Of a stretch of 64,000 nt of DNA, positions 42,596 through 52,559 are shown piece by piece (position 1 is the first letter of the stretch; each line of letters opens with the position of its first letter). The position numbers were made by a program, and so were the translations under genes. Source of the DNA: Candidatus Latescibacterota bacterium (GTDB taxonomy: Bacteria; JAAXHH01); assembly GCA_022821085.1 (NCBI GenBank), contig JAJEEG010000006.1, positions 248,001 to 312,000 of the forward strand. The letters run 5' to 3'. Below the pieces are notes generated by a model. That model was not told where the DNA came from. It ran no database searches and worked only from the letters and a program-made list of their open reading frames with translations.

Positions 42596-45154
42596 CTACT
42601 CATCCCCGCCGCTCTGTCGCTGCTGCTCGAACTTCACGTCGGGATGGGCCACCAGGTTGATCCGGAAGTAGAACCCCTTGTTGATGCCGTTCGGCACCCA
42701 CCGGAAGGTAAACTCCCAGCAGTGCAGCGGACGGTAGAGGTCCACGCTGTGGGAGACGATTTCCTTGCGGCGGTAGTCGTAGTTGATGGAGTGCTGCACG
42801 CGCCATTTGTCGGTGACGCGGTTGGTCAGCCTGAGCAGGTCCGTGATGTCGTTCAGGGCGAACCGGTTCGTGGCCCGTATCTCGTGACGGCTGGTGGTGA
42901 ATCCCTCCTCGGCGTCTGGATTCGAGCGCCGGATCGAGTAGTGGTGGGAGAGCCGGACCGTCCAGGGACCCTTGACCTGGGAGAACCGCTGGTCGAACCG
43001 GTCGTCGCCGTACCCGCCGTACCCGCCGTAGTCGTTGAACCCGCCGCCCGAAAAGCTGCTGCCCCCGAAGCTGCTCCCGCCCAATCCTCCGCCGGAGTAG
43101 TCGTCATACCCGCCGTAGGCGCCGCCGAACTCGCCGTCCCCGAGTTCATTACCGAATTCGTCCCTGCGCGGCCCCACGAGGTTGAGGGACGTGCTGAGCG
43201 TCATGCGGTCCAGCCAGGGCCGGCGTAATTCGTCGGTTTCCGGATCGTAGAAATCGTGGTTCAGCGACAGATCAACGTTCAGCCGGCGGCTCGGGATGCG
43301 CACGGTGGTCCGCAGGTCCGCGAACTTCCGGTCCTCGGCCTGGAAATCGTAGGACGTCGACGATTTGACGTACACCAGGTTGTACTTCTTCTCGCGGCCC
43401 TCGTGTTCGGTCCTGGCCTGCAGGATGTTGTTCACGGAGAAACGCATCGTCTTCCGGACGCGCGCCCCCCCGGTCCCCCCGGACTGGGAGAAGTTGATGT
43501 CGGGCGTGACCACGTGCCGAATGGCGTTGAGCCGGCCGATCTTGGGCTGGAAGAGCCCGTAGAGCGTCGTGTTGACCGACATGCCCACCGTGTGGTCTTC
43601 CTTCTGTTCCCAGTTACCCTCGGTTTCCGGGTCGGTATCCTGCTCCCAGGTTCGGCCGTACCGGGCCTGCGGGCGGATCTTCAGCCAGCCCCCGATCTTC
43701 TGCGGCGCACTCAGGGTAAAGTCGTTGTCGAAGGTCCGGATGGATGCGTGCGTGTAGTGGTAACGGGTATCCGGACCCGTATGGGTCGTGTCCCGGTCGC
43801 CCCGTATGTTATTCCTGCGGTTCCGCAGCGTGTTGTTGAAACCGAACATGATAGTGTGGAACCAGCGATCCTCGATCTGCGTGCGGGGCTGGCTGAAGTC
43901 GGGCATACTGCCCCGCCGCGTCTGCCTGCGGGGCGGCTTGAAGATCGCCTTCGTCCCGAAGCGGAACCGAAGCGTGGTGGTGGGCCGGCTCGGCTGGCCG
44001 GTCCGGCCGCTCGTGGACGTGCTCAGGTTGAGGCTGTTCCGCCCGAACTTCTTGTCGATCGCGAAGGATGAACGCGTCGTGGACCGCAGGAGTCCGGGGT
44101 CCGTCCCCCGCGTCGTCGAATGCAGGTACTGCAGCGATTGGGCGAAGTTGCCCTGCCCGCGGATCGTCAGGTCCGGGATCACTTCCTGCCGGTGCCGGGC
44201 GGTCACGTCCCAGCCGGTCGTCGTCCCGTCGAAGCCTCTCCGCCACGAGCCGCTCGCCGAGCCCGTGAGCCGGCGGTCCTGCCGGTACTGGAACCTTTGC
44301 CTTAGCAGGAACCCGGTCTTGGCCTCGATGTCGGCTGTGGTCTTCATGTCGAAGTACTCGTTCGGCGCCCAGTAGTAGCCCAGGTTGCGCAGGTACCGGC
44401 CTTCCTCCACGCCGCTGCCGTAGTTCGGCACCGTGAGCCCGGACTGCCGGCCTTGCTTCACCGAGAAGACGTAGACGGGGAGATAGACTATGGGTATGCC
44501 CATGATGTAGCCCGTCACGTTCCGGACGACCGCCTTGTCTTCGGGGACGACTTTCGCCTCGCCCATTTTCAGATAGTAGTGCAGGTGGTTCGGGTTGTCG
44601 CAGGTGGTGTAGGTGCCGTCGTGGATCTCGAAGGTCCGGTCGGCGTTGAGCGTGATGAGTTCGCCGTTGAAGAACCCTTCCTGGTACTGGGTGCGGCCCT
44701 TCCAGATCTGCCCTTCCCCGGTTTTCATGTCGTACTGCATGCGGTCCCCGACCACGACGTTCATCTCGTCCTGCAAACGGGGATAGGTATTGGTCTCGGG
44801 ATCGATGTCCGGCGACGGGGGCAGGAAGTCCGCGGTCAGCAGTTCGGAGTAGGTATGGAATCGCAGTCGCCCGGCCGTCAGCTCGACGTCGCCGTACTTC
44901 ACATAGGCGCTACCGATCATCACCATCATGGTGTCGGGGAATACGTACTCGATGCGTTTCGCATTGTAGTCGATCGGTGGCAGTCCGGTCGTATCGGCCT
45001 CGGCGCCGGCCCCGATCCCCATGCCGCCGGAAGGGAACTGCGCGAAGGCCGCCCCGGGAGCACGGCCGGCCAGCAGCAGACCGGCCGCCAGCAGAAAGAT
45101 CGAAAGCCGGCCGGCCGGCAATAAACAGGCCTGCAATAAACACACCGGCAGCAA
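42596..45154 (-). CDS. lptD: LptD/OstA-like LPS assembly outer-membrane protein
   Basis: 852 residues. A signal peptide of about 38 residues ends AAFAQ. Residues about 60-200 are the OstA-like beta-jellyroll (AKRIEYVFPDTMMVMIGSAYVKYGDVELTAGRL, GQIWKGRTQYQEGFFNGELI). The rest is a 26-strand-type barrel with many aromatic ends and the family motif GIPIVYLPVYVFSVKQGRQSGL. A Gly/Ser/Tyr-rich insert lies near residues 690-735. The arrangement matches LptD of Bacteroidetes and relatives, which places LPS on the cell surface. TATAAT at 45199-45194 on this strand may be its -10 box. Confidence 0.88.
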   Translation of the reverse strand: MLPVCLLQACLLPAGRLSIFLLAAGLLLAGRAPGAAFAQFPSGGMGIGAGAEADTTGLPPIDYNAKRIEYVFPDTMMVMIGSAYVKYGDVELTAGRLRFHTYSELLTADFLPPSPDIDPETNTYPRLQDEMNVVVGDRMQYDMKTGEGQIWKGRTQYQEGFFNGELITLNADRTFEIHDGTYTTCDNPNHLHYYLKMGEAKVVPEDKAVVRNVTGYIMGIPIVYLPVYVFSVKQGRQSGLTVPNYGSGVEEGRYLRNLGYYWAPNEYFDMKTTADIEAKTGFLLRQRFQYRQDRRLTGSASGSWRRGFDGTTTGWDVTARHRQEVIPDLTIRGQGNFAQSLQYLHSTTRGTDPGLLRSTTRSSFAIDKKFGRNSLNLSTSTSGRTGQPSRPTTTLRFRFGTKAIFKPPRRQTRRGSMPDFSQPRTQIEDRWFHTIMFGFNNTLRNRRNNIRGDRDTTHTGPDTRYHYTHASIRTFDNDFTLSAPQKIGGWLKIRPQARYGRTWEQDTDPETEGNWEQKEDHTVGMSVNTTLYGLFQPKIGRLNAIRHVVTPDINFSQSGGTGGARVRKTMRFSVNNILQARTEHEGREKKYNLVYVKSSTSYDFQAEDRKFADLRTTVRIPSRRLNVDLSLNHDFYDPETDELRRPWLDRMTLSTSLNLVGPRRDEFGNELGDGEFGGAYGGYDDYSGGGLGGSSFGGSSFSGGGFNDYGGYGGYGDDRFDQRFSQVKGPWTVRLSHHYSIRRSNPDAEEGFTTSRHEIRATNRFALNDITDLLRLTNRVTDKWRVQHSINYDYRRKEIVSHSVDLYRPLHCWEFTFRWVPNGINKGFYFRINLVAHPDVKFEQQRQSGGDE

Positions 45155-45401
45155 CCCCGTAACACCCGCCCATTTACTTTTAACTTTACATTTATTATAA
45201 TGAATGTTAATAATGAGCCTCAGTGACCTTTGGCATCGTGTTGTCCTGAACGCTCGGACCGTTTAAGATCGGAGATTCAGGGCGGTTTCTTCAAGTCCCT
45301 GCGTAATCTAAGTTAAACGGGTTAGCAGGCAAAGCGTTTCGTTTCAACGCCCTGAAGGGGCTTAAAGCCCGATGGACAAAAGAATTAATGAAGAAAACCG
45401 G
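45155..45401. other. Intergenic region
   Basis: An AT-rich segment (45175-45215) with a reverse-strand TATAAT lies just upstream of lptD. The remainder up to the 45402 promoter holds nothing recognised. Confidence 0.5.
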
Positions 45402-45430
45402 TTGACACGCCGGATGGCCGGCACTATACT
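45402..45430 (+). promoter_or_regulatory. Strong sigma70-type promoter
   Basis: TTGACA (45402-45407), exactly 17 bases, TATACT (45425-45430). One base from the consensus in all. The nearest forward gene is the outer-membrane protein at 45753, so the transcript would carry a leader of about 315 bases. Confidence 0.65.
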
Positions 45431-45752
45431 TGCAATTAGTATGGCCGTTTCGGGCGGAATCCCCGTGGACGCGGGGGCTTCCCCGTGGGCGGCCGGACGC
45501 GATTCCGGCCTGCCATGCTGACACCATCGAATTCGCTATCCGTCTTTAGAAGCATGGCGAATGTACGGTCGCCATCCGGGACGGCCTCGCGAAGCCGGTT
45601 CTTTGAAAACTTATACGGTCAGTTGAGTTTATGGTTGCAAAGGGCACGTAAAGAATTGTGTTGCAACGAAATAAAAAGATTCATTTTTTCCTTGCATTAT
45701 CGAAGTGAATCATATTATATGGGTTCAAAACCCGTACTTTTCGTGAGGAGAT
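45431..45752 (+). other. Long leader with alternative GC hairpins
   Basis: The segment CGGGG (45472-45476) can pair with CCCCG at 45461-45465 or with CCCCG at 45481-45485, but not both. Downstream there is no convincing small gene. It may be an untranslated leader or a small RNA. Confidence 0.35.
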
Positions 45753-46241
45753 ATGGCAAGAATCGTATTTCTTTTGATTGCCACGCTTGCATGTGGTGAT
45801 GCATACGCCCAGTTGGACATGAACCTGGGCGTGTCCGGCAGCAGGCCCTATTCTTGTCTTACGGATCTCACCGATTCAGGGATCGGGTACGGCGTTCGGG
45901 TCGAAATGGCTGCGGATTTGAACGACCGGTTTCAGTTCATTGGCAACTTGTCGTATGATCGGCACAACAGCGACTATTCGTCCCTCCCGGTCATGGCCGG
46001 GTTGAGGATGTCCACCACATCGGATGACGACATGTTCTGTTACGTCCAGGCCACGGCGGGAAGCTCGTACCGGGTCATGGGCGACGAAGAAAGCAGGACG
46101 ACTTGGATTGTGAACGGCGGTATCGGTACGGTGTGGAACAGGCTGGGCGCGGTTGTGGAGTACAACATTTCAGACGATGCAGCCGACAAGTGGAGTTGGG
46201 TATCAGTTCGTACATTCTTGAGGTTACCACTCGGTTTTTAG
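45753..46241 (+). CDS. Small secreted beta-barrel protein
   Basis: 162 residues, with GAGGAG just before ATG. MARIVFLLIATLACGDAYAQ is a signal peptide. The mature protein has alternating strands with aromatic residues (GVRVEMAADLNDRFQFIGNLSYDRHN, MFCYVQATAGSSYRVM, GTVWNRLGAVVEYNI) and ends in LRLPLGF with a terminal phenylalanine, as in outer-membrane barrels recognised by BamA. It is about the right size for an eight-stranded barrel. No named family is recognised. Confidence 0.75.
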   Translation: MARIVFLLIATLACGDAYAQLDMNLGVSGSRPYSCLTDLTDSGIGYGVRVEMAADLNDRFQFIGNLSYDRHNSDYSSLPVMAGLRMSTTSDDDMFCYVQATAGSSYRVMGDEESRTTWIVNGGIGTVWNRLGAVVEYNISDDAADKWSWVSVRTFLRLPLGF

Positions 46242-46347
46242 TGTCCATGCCACGAAGAGGGCATATGGGAAAGGAGAGCATATAGATTGCTTACTTATGT
46301 ACATGAGCAGAATGTAAAGTGCAGTTCTCATTCTACGGGAGATACAG

Positions 46348-47802
46348 ATGCATTACTTCATAGTAGTACTGATTGCGTTCGCTCTCAGTATGTATGGATG
46401 CGAAGGTAAGACGGGTCCGGCGGGTCCGACCGGTGCCGCAGGCGCCGCAGGTCCGGCAGGTCCGGCTGGCCCGCAGGGTTCGACTGGTCCGGCAGGTCCG
46501 GCAGGTCCGGCAGGCCCCCAGGGTCCGGCTGGTGCTGATGGTGCCGATGGTGCCGCAGGTCCGGCAGGTCCGGCAGGTCCGGCAGGTCCGGCAGGTCCGG
46601 CAGGTCCGCAAGGTGAGAAGGGCGACACCGGCGAGCAGGGTCCGGCGGGTGCAGGCGCCGATCCGGGTGCTATCCAGGACATCGTTGATGGCGTCATCGG
46701 AACTGGTGTCCTGGCGGACATTCACCACATCCTGCTGTTGAAGGATGGTGAAACAGATCCTAAAAAAGGTATGGCGATAGATGTTGCAGGCGTGGCAGTT
46801 GGCGCCGAGATCGCCAGCGTGAACGTTGGCGTACTTGTAGGGGCATCCACATCTTATGTGGCCAAGGTTGCGACCGTCAGTGGACAGCCGATTCCCGCTA
46901 CGCTTACCTGGACATCCGACGACGAGGAAGTAGCCTCGGTGGATGACGGTACGATTACAGGTAATAGAAGGGGATCAGCGACGGTAACCATGGCCGTAGA
47001 TGGTCGTGGCATTGAAGTTGATTTCAAGGTAACCGTCCACGACGTTGTCAAGGGTATCATCGCTATTGCTGCCAGTGATACCAGGCTTGCAGTGGGTGAT
47101 GAGGTTACAGTTAACGCTACTGCCTATGATGCCGCACAGACCGATGCTGCGGGCGCCGAAGGTAACGAGGTTCCCAATATAACCTTTACCTGGATGAGCT
47201 CCAACGAAGCCGTGGCAACCGTGGATGAAGATGGCGTGGTGACTGCCAAGGGCGCCGGAAGTGCTGATATTACGGCCCACGTAGGCGACGTTAAGAGTAA
47301 CAAGGTCGGAGTCACTGTATTCGACGTTCTGACTGTCGAACGCAGGATACGTGTAACCAACCTTCCCATCTCAGGGACGTATATCGCTGTCGGAGATACG
47401 CTTATTTCTGACAGCAGCGTAGTTGCAGATGGATCTGAATCTGGTAGCGTCGGCGCTATCAATGTGGTTGTCGAGCAGTTCGATCCGACTTCTGGTGCAA
47501 GTGGAGCTTGGGCAGCTGTTACTGGCACTGATACTATGGTGAAGTACACAAGTCTGGATACAGACGTGATTACTTTTGCCGAAACCACCTCCAATACTGA
47601 TGCCACTCCCTATATGGGTACGGCTAGTATTGCTACCGATGGCAGCGGTAACGCCAATATGCCTGCGTTTACACACGATAATAGCGCAAACGGTAAGGTG
47701 GCAGGTCGAGGCACTGCCAGAATTGAGATTTCCACCCAATATGCTGATTCGCGCTATATTGAGATCATAGTATCAATTCCCTCTACCCACAAGGCCCCCT
47801 AA
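46348..47802 (+). CDS. Collagen-like lipoprotein with BIG2 domains
   Basis: 484 residues; GGGAG precedes ATG. A lipoprotein signal ends MYGC (Cys18). Then about 27 Gly-X-Y triplets ([14 protein letters not shown] to about 105) form a stalk coded by highly repeated GGTCCGGCA DNA. At least two BIG2 domains follow ([37 protein letters not shown]), then a beta-rich, Thr/Ser/Asp-rich end with several YIEI-type strands. Base composition of the second half is lower in GC than its neighbours. A surface fibre or adhesin is likely. Confidence 0.85.
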   Translation: MHYFIVVLIAFALSMYGCEGKTGPAGPTGAAGAAGPAGPAGPQGSTGPAGPAGPAGPQGPAGADGADGAAGPAGPAGPAGPAGPAGPQGEKGDTGEQGPAGAGADPGAIQDIVDGVIGTGVLADIHHILLLKDGETDPKKGMAIDVAGVAVGAEIASVNVGVLVGASTSYVAKVATVSGQPIPATLTWTSDDEEVASVDDGTITGNRRGSATVTMAVDGRGIEVDFKVTVHDVVKGIIAIAASDTRLAVGDEVTVNATAYDAAQTDAAGAEGNEVPNITFTWMSSNEAVATVDEDGVVTAKGAGSADITAHVGDVKSNKVGVTVFDVLTVERRIRVTNLPISGTYIAVGDTLISDSSVVADGSESGSVGAINVVVEQFDPTSGASGAWAAVTGTDTMVKYTSLDTDVITFAETTSNTDATPYMGTASIATDGSGNANMPAFTHDNSANGKVAGRGTARIEISTQYADSRYIEIIVSIPSTHKAP

Positions 47803-48191
47803 CCACAGGATGAGTGGCTATACATTGATGAAGAAAGGTTATTGCCACTCAACAGGTCTTGGAGGGTAGCAGAGCAGAAACGCACGACAAATACAGAATA
47901 CACAGTTGAACCGTGTATCTTCCCGTCCGTCCTTAGTAGGAGCTTTAGCGACCGAACAGGGCGGACGGTTTTTTTTGTGTTTTTCCGCCAGATCCCTCCC
48001 TCTTGACTAAGCCCCTCATGAAAGTTACTTTCTGCGTCGCGGCGTTTCATGGTTCCGGTTGCGTTATGCCGACGTGCCGACATACCCGGTAGACCGGGAA
48101 TCCTTGCGCCGTGGTTTGGTATTGCATTGAATGCACCGTTTTGTGGAACGAATTTCATAGCCGATAGCGGCAACATCCGGAGGTCTCCATC
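47803..48191. other. Intergenic region with terminator
   Basis: 389 bases. Apart from the terminator at 47923-47976 and GGAGG at 48178-48182 nothing else was recognised. Confidence 0.6.
47923..47976 (+). terminator. Intrinsic terminator after the 46.3-kb lipoprotein
   Basis: CCGTCCG (47923-47929) pairs with CGGACGG (47962-47968), followed at once by eight T. The loop is long (32 bases). Confidence 0.65.
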
Positions 48192-49115
48192 GTGCTACGC
48201 CACCTCGCCAGGCTGTTACTCTTTCTTGTATTTCTAGGCTGTGAGGGACCGACGGGTCCGGAGGGTCCGGCCGGACCGGCGGGGCAGGCCGGCGCCGCCG
48301 GTCCGCAGGGTATCCAGGGTCCGGCGGGACCGCAGGGCGAACCCGGGGAGACGCTGGACTGGTCGGACGTAATCGAGACCGAGAATCTGGGGGACGCGGT
48401 CTACGCGATCGGGGTGCAGATCCAGGGGAAGAACTACGTGCTGGGTTCGGGTTTCGTCGCACACTTCACAAATGCCGTCTGGACCAATGCCCGCGTCGTT
48501 CAGGCCGTCCTCATTTCGACCACGTTTATCGACCACCTCAACCCGCGGGCCTTTGCCGTCAAGTCGGGCACGGAGATTGGCGGCGCCGACACGTACTGGC
48601 TGGAGAACTACTGGGTTCATCCCGACTACGACGGCACAGCCGGCTCGCCCGACGCGGCCCTGCTCATCATCGACGCGAACCTGACGGACCTGCCGTTCTT
48701 CCTGCCCAGGGACCAGGCCCAGGGCCTGCGCGCGGGACAGCCCATCGGTACGATCGGGTTTCCGGAGGAAGAAACGGGCGAGTCCGTCACGGTCCCCATC
48801 GCCACGTTCAATGGCGGCACGATCGGCGCGCTGAGGCCCTTCGAAGACGCGGTCCCCACGCCGGCGAACAGCCGGATCATCCAGCATGACCTGGACAATT
48901 CCGGCCGAACGAGCGGCAGTCTCATTTTTGATCACTCGGGATACATCGTCGGGATGAATTTCGCCGGGATCTTCCGGGTCGCCTACGACGCCCGGACCGG
49001 GGAGCCCACGCGCGTTCCGTCGGGAAACCCCGGCCTCGCCGTCCGCGTGGACGAGCTCTGGCGCCTCTACGACCTGGCAAGGGGGAGTGGGCGCCAGGTC
49101 GTGCTACTTCCCTAG
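48192..49115 (+). CDS. Collagen-like lipoprotein with trypsin-like domain lacking the catalytic His
   Basis: 307 residues; GTG start, GGAGG nine bases upstream. The lipobox ends at Cys17 (FLGCEGPTG), then about 11 Gly-X-Y triplets. The passenger is a trypsin-fold domain: GSGFVAHFTNAVWTNARVVQ, a DAALLII strand with the aspartate, and NSGRTSGSLIFDHSGYIVGMNF with the serine region. Where TNAHVV would hold the catalytic histidine it reads TNARVV, a single-base change. It is likely a binding protein, not a protease, unless this is a sequence error. Confidence 0.8.
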   Translation: MLRHLARLLLFLVFLGCEGPTGPEGPAGPAGQAGAAGPQGIQGPAGPQGEPGETLDWSDVIETENLGDAVYAIGVQIQGKNYVLGSGFVAHFTNAVWTNARVVQAVLISTTFIDHLNPRAFAVKSGTEIGGADTYWLENYWVHPDYDGTAGSPDAALLIIDANLTDLPFFLPRDQAQGLRAGQPIGTIGFPEEETGESVTVPIATFNGGTIGALRPFEDAVPTPANSRIIQHDLDNSGRTSGSLIFDHSGYIVGMNFAGIFRVAYDARTGEPTRVPSGNPGLAVRVDELWRLYDLARGSGRQVVLLP

Positions 49116-49473
49116 CAGGACTTTCCGCACCTAGCCTTCAGATCCTACCCAGCCTTCAAACCCTTCCCGGATAGATGGAACGGCGAGGCGGAACTTTCGT
49201 AACACAGGATTCCGGCCTGATCGCTAACGATCCGGAAGCGCTGGCGGTATGTGTTTGTGCCTTCCTCCCCTCCCATGCTCAAATAACCACATTTTAACCC
49301 CATAACATCACGCTTAAATTATATGTCAAGGTATTGAAACAGATGATACCTGGCTATGGGTGATTTTATGTTGTAAATCCAAATATGATGCATACTTTGA
49401 TCATTCCACTTTGCAGAATGTTAGTCGAAAACTCGAATGTAATGCCGACCACACCGGTCCCGGGGAACGTCCT
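49116..49473. other. AT-rich intergenic region
   Basis: 358 bases, AT-rich from about 49265. No clear promoter pair, hairpin or small gene was found. Confidence 0.5.
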
Positions 49474-51372
49474 ATGAATATCCGTCCTTTGAAGCGTCTG
49501 TACATAACGACCTTCTCAAGTTTCAGTACTGTATTTTTGATCACGGCCTGTCTGGTCCTGGTCACCTGCGGCAAGGACAGCACGACGAAGCCTGCGGCGC
49601 CTGAACCGCCTCCGCCCGCAACACCCGCGCCGCCGCCCCCGGCGCCCGTACCTACCCGGATTACGATCACCCCTTCGTCCGTTTCGCTCAACTCCGTTGG
49701 CCAGACCATGCCCTTGACGGCCAAGGTCTTCGATCAGAACAACGCGGTGCTCGGCAGTGCAACAGTTTCGTGGTCCAGCAGCGACGAGGGCGTGGCGACG
49801 GTCGGCAGCCGGGGGTTGGTCACCGCCGTCTCGAACGGTACGGCGACCATCACGGCGAGTTCAGGCATCGCTTCTGCGACCGCGGCCGTCACGGTGATGC
49901 AGTCCGCAAGCCGCATCGTCCTTGAGTCGTCCTCGGCAACGCTTGTGTCCCTCGGGGAAACCGTGCAACTCACCGCCACTGTGCAGGATGCGAACGGTCA
50001 AGCAGTAGACGGCGCGGCTGTAACCTGGTCGAGCAGCGACGAGGGCGTGGCGACAGTCGGCGCCCAGGGCTTGGTCACGGCAGTCTCGAACGGCAGCGCC
50101 ACGATCACGGCCAGATCGGGCAGCGTTTCTGCGACCGCGGCCGTCACGGTCATGCAAACCGCCCACGGAATCGTCCTTGAACCGCAGATGGCGACGCTCA
50201 CCAGGGCCGGCGAGACCGTGCAGCTGGCCGCGGCCGTACTGGACCTGAACGAACAGCCCGTGGACGGCGCCACCGTCTCATGGGCCAGTAGCGACCCGGG
50301 CGTCGCGGCGGTCGACGATGATGGACTGGTGACGGCGGTTGCGAACGGCAGCGCCGGGATCACCGCGTCTTACGGCGACATATCCGCCACGGCCCGGATC
50401 GAAGTGGAGATCGCCGACCCGGGCGATAGAGACGCGTTGATTGCGCTGTATGTCGCCCTTGACGGACCGAACTGGACGTATAATACCAACTGGCTGTCCG
50501 ACCTGCCTCTGGGTGAGTGGTATGGCGTGGGCACCGACGACACTGGAAGAGTCACCTGGCTGAGTCTCGCCTTCAACGAACTCAGCGGCGCCATTCCTTC
50601 GGAACTGGGCAATCTGGCCAAACTGGAGGAACTCAATCTTAGCCAGAATCGGTTGTCGTGCGTGATTCCACCTGAATTGGGGAACCTGACCAACCTGTAC
50701 GGGCTCTACCTTTACTCCATTCCGATCTTGCCGGCGGTCTTTCCGCCGGAGTGGGATCCTGTCCCCGACCCGGCTTGCCGCATCCCTGCCGAGTTGGGGA
50801 ACCTGACCAACCTGGAGGAACTGAGGCTTGGCCTCAGAACGCTGTCTGGCCGCATTCCTGCCGAGTTGGGGAACCTGACCAACCTGCAGGTACTGGATCT
50901 CCGCTTCAACGCATTGTCCGGCGGCGTGCCGCCGGAACTGGGGAAGCTGCCCAACCTGTATTCGTTGAATCTCGGTTTCAACGCGTTATCTGGCAGCATC
51001 CCTGCCGAGTTGGGGAATCTGGCCAATCTGATGGAACTGAACCTGACCCTCAACGCGTTGTCGGGCAGCATCCCGCCTGAGTTGGGCAACCTGGCCGGCC
51101 TGGAAGTGCTGGAACTTGGCTTAAATGCGTTGTCCGGCAGTGTCCCGCCTGAGTTGGGAAACCTCTCCGAACTCACATATCTTTCTTTGGTTTACAATGA
51201 GGACCTGTCGGGTCCGCTGCCCGCCACGTTCACCAACCTCAACTACCTGGAGGGGTTGGATCTGTCTTATACCGGCTTGTGCGTGCCGCCGGAACCTGCG
51301 TTCCGGGCGTGGCTGGAGCGGTTTCAGGCTGCCGATCAAGTGGTGTACTGCGGAGGGATGCAGGGCGGTTAA
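49474..51372 (+). CDS. Lipoprotein with three BIG2 domains and leucine-rich repeats
   Basis: 632 residues from ATG 49474, chosen for GGGGA seven bases upstream and a good signal peptide. Lipidation is at Cys26 (LITAC) or Cys32 (VTCGKDS, as in the paralogues). After a Pro/Ala linker come three BIG2 domains, two of which share a nearly identical VTWSSSDEGVATVG stretch. The leucine-rich part starts YVALDGPNWTYNTNWLSDLPLGEW, has about eight plant-type units (LSGSIPAELGNLANL) and one longer irregular unit around PAVFPPEWDPVPDP, and ends GLCVPPEPAFRAWLERF. Its stop overlaps a reverse-strand gene remnant. Confidence 0.9.
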   Translation: MNIRPLKRLYITTFSSFSTVFLITACLVLVTCGKDSTTKPAAPEPPPPATPAPPPPAPVPTRITITPSSVSLNSVGQTMPLTAKVFDQNNAVLGSATVSWSSSDEGVATVGSRGLVTAVSNGTATITASSGIASATAAVTVMQSASRIVLESSSATLVSLGETVQLTATVQDANGQAVDGAAVTWSSSDEGVATVGAQGLVTAVSNGSATITARSGSVSATAAVTVMQTAHGIVLEPQMATLTRAGETVQLAAAVLDLNEQPVDGATVSWASSDPGVAAVDDDGLVTAVANGSAGITASYGDISATARIEVEIADPGDRDALIALYVALDGPNWTYNTNWLSDLPLGEWYGVGTDDTGRVTWLSLAFNELSGAIPSELGNLAKLEELNLSQNRLSCVIPPELGNLTNLYGLYLYSIPILPAVFPPEWDPVPDPACRIPAELGNLTNLEELRLGLRTLSGRIPAELGNLTNLQVLDLRFNALSGGVPPELGKLPNLYSLNLGFNALSGSIPAELGNLANLMELNLTLNALSGSIPPELGNLAGLEVLELGLNALSGSVPPELGNLSELTYLSLVYNEDLSGPLPATFTNLNYLEGLDLSYTGLCVPPEPAFRAWLERFQAADQVVYCGGMQGG

Positions 51373-51470
51373 TGATTCAACACGTTCGTGCTGAATCGCA
51401 ATCGAGTGTCCGTTGCCTCGCGTTATCGTCACTTCGCCGACCATTCTGTACAGCCCGGACTGACGCCCCC
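51369..51470 (-). pseudogene. Remnant of a paralogue of the 52.6-kb lipoprotein
   Basis: On the reverse strand, SGLYRMVGEVTITRGNGHS matches SGLYRMVGDVTIGRDGLTE of the 52560-53279 protein. A one-base frame change later gives LRFSTNVLNH then TAA, matching LRFSSNVLNH at that protein's end. The upstream part has lost similarity. Confidence 0.7.
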
Positions 51471-52044
51471 GCGTCGGCCTGATCGGCAGGATGAGCTTAT
51501 GAGGCGGCAGTTTCATACGCAGTTGAACAGCATCTGCGGAACCGGATCAGGCAACAACGCATGAAACAATGGCCGGGTAATCGGTTGTGTGGGTAAGTCT
51601 GTGGATAACACTCAGTTCTGTCGCCTGCCCCTGCACGTTTACTGTGTGAATTGAACGCCCCGTGATGCTAAAATCCCGGGGCCTTCTCGTCTTTTGGATG
51701 GATGGGCAGCACAGGATTCGGTAACGACTCGACTGCTTTGATGATTTCGAACTGGTGCACTGCCCGAAAACCAAGTTTAATTTACGAAATATGGAAGATT
51801 TGATTAGGAAAAACAAATTGTATATACTATTTTAAGTATGAGTCAGTTTTCAGGGCTTTCCTATGTCCTCTGAAGCTTAGCAGAATCCGTTTCCATGATC
51901 AGGGAAGATCGAATCGAAGCTCCGATGACCTTGTGTTACTGAATAAGACCGGATACGCGCTCATTCTCATCGTAAGTAGTAGGGTACTATGGCATCCGGC
52001 CGAACTGCAAGGCGGGGGATCGTAACCAGGGAAAGGTAAAACCG
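51471..52044. other. Intergenic region upstream of the MarR gene
   Basis: Apart from the gene remnant and the promoter at 51800, a long gap with no supported gene. The part 51760-51850 is strongly AT-rich. Confidence 0.5.
51800..51828 (+). promoter_or_regulatory. Candidate promoter of the MarR gene
   Basis: TTGATT (51800-51805), exactly 17 bases, TATACT (51823-51828). The predicted leader to the MarR gene is about 210 bases. Confidence 0.5.
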
Positions 52045-52488
52045 ATGAGCAACGACCACAGGGAGGAACTGTGCGACCGGTTGGTAGCCGCGACAGCCGG
52101 TCTGTATCGTCTCGTATATCTGGGCCTTCGGAATGACCGAAGAGATATGCGGGAGACAGAGATGGTTAACCAGTATAAAACCCTGATATTGTTGGCCGAC
52201 CACGGACCTGCGAGCGTGAGCCGGATTGCCGATATCAACGAATGCAATGATAGTTCCATAAACAAAGTTCTGGATAGGCTCGAACAAAAAAACATGATCG
52301 AGAAGGAGAGATCTTCGCATGACCGCAGACAAGTCATCTGTGAACTGGCTCCCGAGGGACGGAAGGTGGTGGAGAGGATCGATCATGTCGTCAGGTATCT
52401 TGTTCTGCCGACCACCGAGACCTGGAGCCTGGAGCAACTCGAAGCTTTCGTAGAATCGTTGGAGTCTATGCATCCCGGCCGAGCGTAG
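52045..52488 (+). CDS. MarR-like winged-helix transcriptional regulator
   Basis: 147 residues; GGAAAGG precedes ATG. The winged helix is seen in YKTLILLADHGPASVSRIADINECNDSSINKVLDRLEQKNMIEKERSSHDRRQVICELAPEGRKVVERI, with the DRR wing typical of MarR. Both ends are helical, as needed for dimers. Targets are unknown; the nearest candidates are the envelope lipoprotein genes on either side or its own promoter. No ligand-binding clue is visible. Confidence 0.88.
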   Translation: MSNDHREELCDRLVAATAGLYRLVYLGLRNDRRDMRETEMVNQYKTLILLADHGPASVSRIADINECNDSSINKVLDRLEQKNMIEKERSSHDRRQVICELAPEGRKVVERIDHVVRYLVLPTTETWSLEQLEAFVESLESMHPGRA

Positions 52489-52559
52489 GCCGCGTCCTGG
52501 TCACCGAACGAATCACGAGGAAGGTAAACCATGTGTATTCATCGGGAAACCGAACGTCC

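Noticed and set aside
45485-45799. 104-codon forward frame
   Set aside because: Overlaps the outer-membrane protein gene in another frame, has no good start signal and odd composition.
46400-46680. Dense GGTCCGGCA repeats as a possible CRISPR or DNA repeat element
   Set aside because: They are codons of a Gly-X-Y collagen stalk in one frame, with no unique spacers.
51547-51816. 89-codon reverse frame in the gap before the MarR gene
   Set aside because: AT-rich, no ribosome binding site, no protein family character, and no plausible start context.
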